Source: Paragorgia papillata (lineage: Eukaryota > Cnidaria > Anthozoa > Scleralcyonacea > Coralliidae). Taken from it: DNA of 64,000 nucleotides. The notes beneath the pieces are model-generated. The model ran no database searches. It saw only the letters and a program-made list of their open reading frames with translations, and was not told the DNA's origin. A program made the position numbers and the translations under genes. Shown in pieces: positions 24,029 to 36,000 of this stretch. The DNA lies in contig JAWNZC010000002.1 in NCBI GenBank assembly GCA_035771165.1, positions 558,001 through 622,000 on the forward strand. The letters are read 5' to 3'. The stretch's first letter is position 1. Every line of letters starts with the position of its first letter.

Positions 24029-27000
24029 GATGAAAAAATAACATAGTCAGTGATTTAGCAACAGAAAACTTAAAGGCCTCGTTACATGGTGCGACTTCTC
24101 ATAACATCACAAAAAAACACGGTATGTTGTTTTTTTACCTCCAGTTGTTTCGAGGTATAACCTTCAGACATTCCCTGCTCCTGTCGTATGTCAGCTTTGA
24201 TGGCAGCTATCTTTGCCTTCAGGTTGTCGATCTCAAAATTGCTACTTACAGGCACAGTTTGAGCAGCTTAAAAAAGACAAAAAATACGTAAGAATGAACA
24301 CACTGTAGGTCATTTTCGCATCGCGAATACCGCAGAAGAATTAATTCTTTACGATCGCGTAGCATAAGGAGAGAATTTCTGTACAATTAGCGAAATATTT
24401 GCATTATCATTTGCATATATATTAGCATAACAGATTAACAACGAACCAGGCTGTTATAAAAGTCGTGGACTCAAAGTCTTTTGGACGTTACATTAAGCAC
24501 TGTTTTCTTGTCTCTTGTTTGTTTTGTCGAGTCCAGATCGGAGGACATCGTAGCATCTTGGCACGACCCAGGTTTTCTTACGACGTAAGGCTTTGCCTGG
24601 TCTCCCGTATGTTGCGGTTGCGCGGTTGCTGCAAACTGCATGTAAATAGACGTACATGTAGATGGGCGACAGTTCAACGCAGTCGCAAGCTTTGTTTGTT
24701 TACACACGAGTCAATAAATCAGTAGCGCCCACACCGTGGCACAAAACTCCACATATTTTTACAGTCGTCAACATCTGCAGTCACAATACTTACCCTTGTG
24801 GATGGTTGGGTGCAGACATGACTACAGGATATGCTGCGATTTGTTGTTACTTGGATTCAGGTCCCCACACTACGTGTCGAATTCCATCCTTGACCTGACC
24901 ACCATTGCATGTCTGCACCTATCACACCGAAATACTTTCGGTGGAAATTACAATTTGCTTTGATTGGTTAGGGGTGGGATGGTGGGACGCAAATATGTTC
25001 ACCGTTATCCGTTTCTCCAACTAGCCAGTATGCCGACTAAAGGCTTAATGACTCCTCGCTGGCCAATGCGCCTTTAGTTATCGAACGTTCTCATACTGAT
25101 TCTTCCCATTCTCCGCGCGCAGTTCCTTGGCTGTTTACCTTGGATATTGCATAATTCAATCTCAAATAGTTTGTTTATAGTATAGAAAAGTAAATTGCTG
25201 CGTAGGCAGTGTTTTAGATAAAGCAAAGCAGAAAAAGTAGTGAACTTGCGAGGTATTTAGCAACGAAATACTCATGACTATACTCGAGAGGAACCCTTTA
25301 TCAGAGCAATACTCGTTTTACTCTCGCCCCGGTTTACCACCCTTTCGTTTTGCGGTGCTCCTTACATTCTGAGTTCTCAGTAGGATAAAACAGAATATCG
25401 TGCATAGAACAATACCACTTGATGGCAAACTGTTCACTTCTACAAAAGAAAAGAAGAATGGATTTAAAAAAACAGACATGCACTTAAAGTTGGCCAAAAT
25501 GATTTGCGTCCCTCGCAATTCATCTATACTGGTTCCAAGTAAGGATGATCAGCCTTCCTTCCATCATCCTTTTACACGCCTATAATTTCTATCTACCTAT
25601 ATTTCTATCTGCCTATATTTCTATCTACCTATATTTGTCTGTTATTTCTGTAACTTTCTGTTCAGAAACGTATTGATTGTAATTGTTTAGCCTCACAACA
25701 TCATATAAATAAACCCAGGATGAAAAACGTTCCGTCCCGCTTATATTTTTTCCAATCGAAATATAGTATAGTAGTCTAACGTTTCTACTAATCTAATGTT
25801 AGACTCTTAAGTCCCGCACGGACGACCAAGTTTTCCTTGACAGGTTCCTTGGTAGCTTTCCTTGCTCGCGTGTGTACGATGAACAAGGTTTTTTTCCAAC
25901 AAATTTATTTGACAAGTTATAATTGCTCGTGTGTACGGTTGGACAAGTTTTCCTTGACGACAATGATCACGTAATGAGCTTCGGAGATGAGTGCCCAGTG
26001 ACGTACTGTCCAATATCTTGTCAAGGTTTCCTTGACGACTATATATACACACGAACAATTTTTCTTGTTCAAAAGCTGGCGTGACCAGCTTTTGAACAAG
26101 GCTCCTTGTCGAGGAAAAACTTGTCAATTTGTGTCGTACACACGAACAAATAAAACTTGTCAAGGGAAAACTTGTCAAGGGAAACTTGGTCGTCTGTGCG
26201 GGGCTTTACGTTCTCTGTTTCGGCAGAAAATCTAACCTTACTATATTTCGGTTGTTGTTTCAACACTGCCTACGCAGCACGCTACTTTTACAGTATATTT
26301 TTTTCCATCCAGCTTAAAGAAGATCCAACAGTTTACCTATTTGTCACTTTTAACTTTGCCGATACGAATACGTCCGAGAATAAAAACAAGTGTCTGAACT
26401 TTCTTAGTCCATCTATACGAAAGAAAATATAGCGAGGAAAAAAACATTAAAAAATTATTAGTGGAAAGGGGATTATATGAATTGTATAAGTTCTTAGAAA
26501 CCTTAGAAATTCTGGATTGGAAATGTAAGATCACAATTACGTAAACTGACTTGTAAATGTACACTATGTATCTTTAGGTATTTAAAATCAGAGTTGGAAA
26601 AAAGCTGCGGGTATGCGGGTACCACCCGGAGGAAGGTTTACTTTAGTGAGGAAGGTTTAAAGTGAAAACACGTGAAACAACACATTCGGTAATCTGAGAA
26701 AGTTACAATTGATCAAGCAAGGTGTTGAGAAGAAATGTGATTTGCAGCAAAACATTGGCTAACCAACAATTATGCAGCACTGGCAGTGGCAGCAGTTACA
26801 TGTGAGACATGTACGCTGATGTCTGCTGTGATGTCTGTATCTTGGCGGCGGTCGAGGGTAGTTGGCAGGCTATCAGTCAGCAGCGGTCAGTTATTAGTAG
26901 CTATTGTAGTATGCCAAAGCTTACCTAGGAAAACCTAGAAAACCAAGGTACTGTAAAAGTCACGCAGTATTTATGAACGTTGCAAAACACAAAATTCTCG

Positions 27001-30000
27001 CTATATATTTTGAGGAAGGTTATCTAAACTTAAAAACCCATCCGGAGGAAGGTTGAATACTTTTTCCAACTCTGTTTAAAATTAATTTCCTCTTAATTAC
27101 AAAATTAATAAAAAATACACGGTATTTGTACCTACAAGTTTAACTCCTAATTTTGATAACATCTAAATTACGTATATACAGGAACACTGTAAAACAAAGC
27201 ACACATACCTACTAACTCAACTACAAAAGCATCCTTCAATAGTTTTCTATCTTTCTTTCTTCTCGTTAGTCTTTTAATGCCCTTTGCAAAAAGATGAGGT
27301 ATATATACTTCTCAAACTCATTAATAATTCATGAGGAAAACATAATGGAATCAGTTACCGAGATGTTGTTCTGAAATGTGGTAATAAACGCCAATAAATT
27401 AAGACAAGTTTTACCTCAAATCTCTCTTTAAATACGGATTTGTTTGAGAAGCTATATCATATACTCGAAAGCCGTTTGTCATCTGATTTAAAAGCACCTC
27501 GAAGTGAGTTAAAAAACTCGGCTATCGCCTCGTCAGTTTTCAACACACTTCTCGGTGTTTTCAAATCAGATAATAAACGGCTTCTGAGACAAACCTACGA
27601 CGACCATACTTTCTAAAAACAAGGTTCACTTCCACGTAACATTTTGGTAAATAGTTAAACTATCGCCACACAGCAAACAACATGCATACTTTGCTTAGAA
27701 CTTTTTAAAAGTAAACTGGAGGATTTTGGCAAATTTTGGAAAAGCCCGAGTTGAACAAGATTGCAACTATGACTAAAATACAACTGACAAGTGTTGAAAT
27801 GTCGATGTGCTGTTAAAATACTCAAAGGAAGGAAACGTTTTCAGCGTTTGAGAAAAACATGTCATCACACACAAAATACCTTGCATGCACAACAACATTT
27901 CTATCACTTACAATGTTACTTCGGTTACTGTAATTTTTTTCCAGAAATGCTTGAGCACGTTTCATAAACGTTTGTAACATCTCATAGTCTGGGTGTTCTT
28001 CAGGTGTATATTTAATAAGATCCTGCCAAAGAAGAAACAGTTATTATATATAACTCAAGACAGTTAAATGTTGCTGGGTAGTTTCATATTCTTTATTGTA
28101 TACGTATGTTTCTCCAGCATAAAATGATAAAAAGGCATAAAACCCAAGCTTTCGGATTATGCGTCCTGCATCGTCAGGGTAAAATGATTCAAACGAGCTT
28201 CAATCTCTGTTAAAAAACTATTTACCAGTATTATAGTATTTTAACAGAGATTGAAGCTCGTTTGAACCATTTTTCCCTGACGATGGACGCATAGTCCGAA
28301 AGCTTGGTTTTTACCCCCTTTTTAGCATTTTATGCTGGAGAAACATACTTATACAATTATAAGTAATATTGGGCGTTTCACTCGATTACATAGCATGTTC
28401 TAAGGATTTTGGGTGAAGGAAAATTCGAGTGTAGAATATATACATTTTAAGACCAGACCGGGACCAGTTGCGAAAAATGCAACTACACAGGCCTTCCGGC
28501 AGGAATTGAACCCACGACCTTGCGATTCTAGTGCAATGCTCTGACCACTGAGCCACGGAGGGCGTTGCCCAATATTACTTATAAATATACCCAATTTTCT
28601 CCCGGCATTACCACCTTATTATATATACAGAACTCGCGATCGAGCTCTCGGCAACGCCCTCCGTGGCTCAGTGGTCATAGCATTGCACTAGAATCGCAAG
28701 ATCGTGGGTTCAATTCCTGCCGGAAGGCCTGTGTAGTTGCATTTTTCGCAACTGGTCCCGGTTTGGTCTTAAAATGTATATATTCTACACTCGAATTTTC
28801 CTTATACAATTAAGTTATTTTTTGCGGAACGCTGATAGAATACTGCTCGATTTATACATGAAAAATTTTGAACGAATAAAATTTAAGTAAGAAAACAAAC
28901 GCATTAGCACGCAACGCCTTCACATGCTTTGCATCTCGAAACAATTGCTTGTTTTAGCGTTTAAGATGCAGAAACTTTGACGAAAAGACTTATAGCCGTT
29001 CCAGACCCAACTGGAATCCAAAAGTGCAGTAATGAACTTAGCCTGCGGGCAGGCTATAATGAACTAAGCAAAGGTGCTGTAACTCACATCCATCACCAAA
29101 ATATATCTTGCGATTCTCTCCAGTGGTTTTCGAAATAAATCTAAAGGAAGGAAGGAAGAACACACACTTGTCAAAGACTGACACTCCACTCCACGCAATT
29201 CAACAACGCCTGTGAATAATTTGCTCATGAATTTATTAATGAGTTTGATAATTGATCTGAAGACTTTTTTGCTTCTTCCAAGAACTGGTTCCAAGTTATT
29301 CATCTTGATTTTGAAAAATAATTCTATAGTTTTTTTTATCAGAGCAGTATATATGTTTCACAAGATATAAATCCTAAAATGTATTTCTTACTTTCATAAG
29401 TTATTATCTCCTGCGTTGAAAGCAAAGTGATTTCCTATACAAAAAATAGAACAATTCTAAGCTCAGAAAAATTGAATTTTTGCAAACTTTGTTGTTAAAA
29501 ACTTGCAAACAATTTATTGCAGGATTGTTGAAATAAACCAGAACTGAACTTGTGTGAATGCATTCTGATGCCAACTGGATGACAAGTTGTAACAACGGTT
29601 TTATAGCTTTTGTTAAATGAAACTGTACTTTGCGAAATGGTACTTTGTGAAATGAAACTGTGCCTTGTAAAATGGTACTTTGTGAAATGGTACTTTGTAA
29701 AATGGTACTTTGTGAAATGGCACTTTGTAAAATGGTACTTTGTAAAATGGTACTTTGTGAAATGGTACTTTGTAAAATGGTACTTTGTAAAATGGTACTT
29801 TGTAAAATGGTACTTTGTGAAATGGTACTTTGTAAAATTGTACTTTGTGAAATGGTACTTTGTAAAATGGTGCTTTGTAAAATGGTACTTTGTAAAATGG
29901 TACTTTGTAAAATGGTACTTTGTGAAATGGTATTTCGTGAAATGGTACTTTGTAAAATGGTACTTTGTGAAATGGTACTTTGTGAAATGGTACTTTGTGA

Positions 30001-33000
30001 AATGGTACTTTGTGAAATGGTACTTTGTGAAATGGTACTTTGTGAAATGGTACTTTGTAAAATGGTACTTTGTAAAATGGTACTTTGTGAAATGGTACTT
30101 TATGAAATGGTACTTTGTGAAATGGTACTTTGTGAAATGGTACTTTGTGAAATGGTACTTTGTGAAATGGTACTTTGCAAAATGGTACTTTGAGAAATGG
30201 TACTTTGTAAAATGGTACTTTGCGAAATGGTACTTTGCAAAATGGTACTTTGAGAAATGGTACTTTGTGAAAAGGTACATTGTGAAACGAAACAGTGACT
30301 TGTAAAATGGTACTTTGTGAAATGGTACTTTGTAAAATGGTACTTTGTAAAATGGTACTTTGTGAAACAGTACTTGGCAAAATGGTACTTTATGAAATGG
30401 TGCTTTATGAAATGGTGCTTTATGAAATGGTACTTTTCTACATGTAGGTGGTAATTGGTAAACTAGATTTTGGTCCACAACAGAGAGAACTACCAATACC
30501 TGTGTAAATATATTTTGGAATGTTTCACTAATTTTACATTTGGCAATTGTTTCTGTTGCAGCAGTATTATTTTTTATGTACTCTTCGTAAACTATGAACT
30601 GGTCCATCTATATACAAATAAAATAAACAAGTCATTCAATTTATTCATCCAGTGTATACAAACATAATTTGTATTTATAGTCCGTTTCAGCTTGCTTTTG
30701 AAATCCAATACGTATAATTGAAATGAACATTCCGAACTTACGTTGCAATGTTCCGAACTACGTTGCGAGGTAGATACAAATTTAAGTCGGCAATTTGTTT
30801 CTGCTTAACCAAGTATCTATTATTATATTCTATACAACAAATAATCTTCTTCCCCATGATTTTACCAAAGGAATTCAATTCAAAGCTTATTAAATTCGAA
30901 CTTCACGACGAACTTCACAACGAACTTCCGTAAGATTTAAGATAACTTAAGGTTAACCCTTTCACTCCCAACTCTCCGGGCGCTCTCTCATTGACGAGTA
31001 AAATTGTCTGGCGTTAGACAGAGTAAAATAACAAAGTATGGAAAATTCCACATATGGGAGTGATAGGGTTAACCTGCAAGGATTGTTATAGTCAGTTTCA
31101 GCTTGCTTTTGAAATTCGTTTGTCAACATTCGTTGGAAGGTTGGGAACTTGGTATCCAGTCTGTAATTAATTTATTTATTTAACTTCCCCATGTATAAAA
31201 TATTAAATGGCAGGGTCACCGTAACAGTATACACCAATTACTGCGGGCCCGTTAACAAAGACATACAAAATTAATTAATTTAAGATCAAATAACTAAAGT
31301 TAAGTTACAATTATTAAAAACAGCAAGAGATAGGGCTAACTACACACGTAAAAATCTCACAGCTTGTCAACAGGATGTATTCGCAACAGGCTTGTAGCAA
31401 GGCTGGGAACAAGTTGTAACAATGCTGTTCATTCAAGAAGCTGCTACAACCTTGTTAGCATCAATCTGTTAACAACTTGTTGAGTGCAGAGCGATGACAG
31501 GTACACACGTAAAAACGCGCAAGCTGTTACAGACCTGCAAGCAAGTTGTTACAAGGCTGTTCAACAGGCTGTCACCATCATGTGTTCGCACTGGCTGTCC
31601 CAGTCTTGTTAACATGTCTGTAGCAGGTTGTTGCCAACTTGTAACAAGGCTGATGACTCCAACAGGCTGATGACAAGTTGTTCCAACAACCTGTTACCGC
31701 TCTGCACTCAACAAGTTGTTAACAGGTTGATGCTAACAAGGTTGTAGCAGCTTCTTGAATGAACAGCATTGTTACAACCTGTTAACAGCCTTGCTACGGA
31801 CCTGTTGCGAACACATCCTGTTGACAAGCTGTGAGATTTTTACATGTGTAATGTTGGAACAACTTGTCATCAGTCTGTTGAAGTCATCAGCCTTGTTACA
31901 AGTTGTCAACAACCTGCTACAGACATGTTAACAGACTGGGACAGCCAGTGCGAACACATGACGGTGACAGCCTGTTGAACAGCCTTGTAACAACTTGCTT
32001 GCAGGTCTGTAACAGCTTGCGCGTTTTTACGTGTGTAGACTGCGAGCAGTATTACACTTGAAACATATGGGTTTCCAAGATCTGGGGTCATCTACATCGT
32101 AGTTTATATCCAAGGCAGTAAAATAACAATTGAAAAGCAAAATCTTAAATTGCTTAATGCATGGTTATCGAGTTATATCTTAATTCTCCAGGAAGTATGT
32201 TCCAGATTCTAGTGGATCTATTAAGAAAGGAAGTTTGGAATGTCATTGTTTTAAATCTTCGAAGGCGGAAGAGAGTTAGGTTCGAGTTGCTTGTAGATCT
32301 TGTTAGTCTATTTGGAATCATATGTTAATTTGGAATAATATCACTACTTACAGTCACTAAATCATTAATTACTTTGAAAAAGAATATCATATCCATCAAA
32401 CTCATGCCAGAAACTAAGTGGGAGTTAAACTAGTAGTCATAAGCCTCAGACTTTATAAGGCGTATCGCAGGTCAATTCATTTCTGCTTACCAATGCTGTA
32501 AAAAGATCTCCAATGATCTGGTTCAAGCTCCAGTGTGCCACCCTTTCCTCCATGTCAGCCAAAAACTGTATATGGATTTTGTACAAATCTTCCACTTTAT
32601 GAAAGATCTTGTGGAAGTCAAAAATCGTGCAAATTGGGCTGGAAGAATTAAGGGATGCCTTTATAGGTTTCATAGGCTAGAAATTATAAGAAATAAGAAC
32701 TTTAGGTAATGTAAATTTCTTTTGTGATGATTGCCAAAAACGTTTTAAATATCTAATTATAATATATTATCATATGACATCAAACATGAAATTGTTCTCT
32801 CCCATCATATTACTGAGTGGAACCTACCCATTAGCCAGAATGAAATATTAAGTAGATGCACTTATGTGGGCAGGAATTCAAGAATTAAAATTTTATAAAA
32901 AAAACACATTTTACCCTGGTTAGTTTCTCCAAAGCTTCAAGGTAGCCTCGCTCACTATCGACCAGACCAGCAACAACCCACTTTCTCATATGCAGCTTAT

Positions 33001-36000
33001 GCGCATCATCAACAGCTTGTTGCTATGAAATAGAAACATTTTAATGTTATTTAAATTCTTATGGGTTTACAGCAGGCCCAGATTTACTGATAGGCTTACC
33101 AGGCTACAGCCTGTAGGCCCACAATTTGGACGGCCCGCGTTTTGGGATGAAAAAAATAAATTTAGAATTTCAAAATTTCCTCAAACTTTATTTTCCCTGA
33201 ATTTTATTTTTGCCCATAAACTATAAGAGTAACCTGGCCAGTAAGACTGTAAATGTTAAATCTCATAAATTCAATTTGTTCTACTTTTCAAACATAATTA
33301 GTTTTCTACTTTGTTAATTAAAATACACTGTTCTTCATTTATGGCATATAATTAATTATTCTACTTTATAGAAATATTTCTTAAAAATGACGAGAAACTC
33401 TGTTAAAAATTGGGTTTTCAGACCTTTATATTTTGCTTATAAGTGTCCTCAAAATGCGGGAAATGCTGTTTCAGAGACCCAAAATTCAAAAAAATTCGGG
33501 GGGGGGGGGGGGAGGCATGACCCCGGCAGACAATTGTACCCATCACGGGATGTACTCGTCACTGGAGGGCTTCCTGATATAGTGGGAGTTAAAGTTATTT
33601 AAATTCATGTGGGTTTACAGGTCTCATTAGTAACTAATGATTTAACACACTTTGGTATATGAAATCACCTGTGACCCTGTGTGGTGTGTGTACTTAATAT
33701 AAAGCATTGTGAGCATTTTTTTTTGATGAATTGACAGACAGCCCTAAGTGACTTCGTTGGACAACTATTTATAAGCAAGTCACTCCTCTTGGCTCTAGCA
33801 AAAAAATATTGCATAATTTTTGCAATCTGTGACACAAAACAAACCTAACACAGAGCCATTAAACCTAGACTTGCGCTATCACAAGTACCTGAAATAAAAA
33901 ACCCTAATAATGTACCAGTCCTGTACATACAACCCCTGTATACTTACAAGAGGACTCTGAATGGTTTGTTCAGAACCATCAGAAAGTGTGAGATCTTGCT
34001 GCTCAATAACACGAAAAGCAAGTTTGTCTCGTCTTGCTCGTCTATCCCTAGTGATATTTGATCGTACGTTATAAGAAACACCAGCATCACTTGAGCTTCT
34101 TTTGTGCGTAGCTGATACGTTTTCTGGAACTGGAAGCACATCTGATTGGTCTCGTTGGTTGGCTTCAGCTGAAAAAATATAAGGAAAAAAATACAGTTTA
34201 CAGTACTTCTTGTACCAATAAGTAAGGGATTTCCATTCAGTGCTTTTCGTTGTGCAATCAGAAATCATTATACAAATCATTTTCGCTTGTATTTGTGTCT
34301 CTAAAAACACATTTAAAAATGGATAGATATTTTCTAATTGCTCTTCAGCACCTGTTAGAGATGAGCCGCTTAATCAGAAACTAATCCAATCCACAGAGGC
34401 AATTAATCTGCCAATTTGACATCATCCGTAATTGGTTAATTAAGTTGTACATAAATAATAGGTAAAATAATCAGCATATCAACTTCTTCACACATGGTGC
34501 AAATTTTTGAAATTTTTGATTTTCAGAAAATGCTGCCTGTAAATTATCGAATAAGACCTCGTATCTCAAAAATAAACGTTTAAATGCACTATCTAGAGGG
34601 ACGTTTAAGGAAACAAGATGCCTGGGTCACAGATGCTCTACACCACGCGAGCAAAGGTGGGAGTGGGCCGAGGAAGATCAGATCAGAAGGCTGAATGTGG
34701 TGCATACTTCACATTGGTGAATATATTTACAATTAAGACAGTTGTCAGCCACAACTGATCACTGTTACTGTAAACTACAAAGTCAGTCAGTCTATTTCAA
34801 AATCTACCAACAATGTGTAAGAACACCTTGATCAAAAGGCAAAGCTGTTTAACTTTTTGTCCAACTCAAAAGCGAAAGGAGCAAAGAACTTACAACATAC
34901 CTCACAGCCTCACACCATCACACGGCTAACAACTCACGGGAAACATGAATAGTAGTGGAAAGTAAAAAGTGCAAAAATGCAAAATTGTGACACCCAAAAA
35001 AAAAAAACAAGAAAAAAAAGAAAGAAAAAACAAACCCCCAAACCGAAACTTAGACTAAACACATGCTTTATTTAAAGAATCCTCAAAAACTCATTCATTT
35101 AATTGCCCGCACACAGCCCTCTTATTTGAGGACTTTACTATTAAAATTTTTCAATTAACACACATGTATAATAGGGAGCAGCTATATGCAAGCTTATATT
35201 CACTGCATGCTTTATTTGACTGAGTTTATTTTTTAAATTTAACAAAACTTTATCATTAGGGGGGCTGAAGCACTAAAAATAATAATCTATAAATCTTGTA
35301 ATGATTATTTTATGATACCCATTAACGACCCATTAAATAATCATTACAAACTTTTATTTCTACACCAATACTTTGGCAACGTCTATTTTCGCAGCCCCAT
35401 GATAAAATCATTAAAATCAAAAGGTAATTTTAGACGTTTGAAATGAAAACATGTTGTTATGAAAACGGCATACACCATTGTTCAAAAAACAAAAAGAAAC
35501 AGAGCTGGGAAGAAATAAACAATGTAACGTCGAATGAACTAAAAAAAGAACAATGTAAACAATGTTTATTTCCTCACCCCAAACGCGAAAATCCTACCTT
35601 GTGTAGCTTTGCCGCGCTTTACGAAAACATCATCATCCTTCCTACATGTAACCCCACCAGCGCTGAATGTTTTCCTCAGGCTCAATTCAGATTGCGAGAG
35701 GTGTCGCACTTGACCGACTTCGCCCTCGATAGGAGTTCTAAACTTTTCAATATCTTCGTAAATATGTTCGGCTGTTTGAAACTGTGTATTCTCAAACGAT
35801 GGGTCGACAGAATAGAAGCTGGCTCGAGACGATGGCGGCATGATATTGAGAATTTCGTCCGAATTCGGCAACGTTGTTCTGTCGCCCAAGAACGCTTCCC
35901 TCACGGGAGAGCTTGAACCAGAATCCGAAGAAAATGGATCGGGGTGTTCTTCAGGGTTATCACTAACGTCTAATTCGTTCCCACTAGAGTGTACTTCGTC

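Noticed and set aside
23743..24044. Cys-Leu-Ser-Val and Asp-Arg-Gln-Thr repeat frames
   Set aside because: (GACA)n microsatellite read in different frames.
29141..29215. Longer BCR exon 7 using an acceptor at ATTCACAG
   Set aside because: It keeps frame with the microexon but has a poor pyrimidine tract, while TTCCTTCCTTCCTTTAG just downstream is a strong acceptor. Left open as an alternative.
29495..30607. Long open frames on both strands (up to 370 codons) encoding KYHFT / HKVPF / KWYFV repeats
   Set aside because: Produced by a 15-bp minisatellite whose period is a multiple of three; only the first 36 codons on the minus strand are BCR exon 5.
35443..35916. Plus-strand frame of 157 codons and others at 35840-37210
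   Set aside because: Antisense shadows of the large BCR exon 1, which has strong homology on the minus strand.
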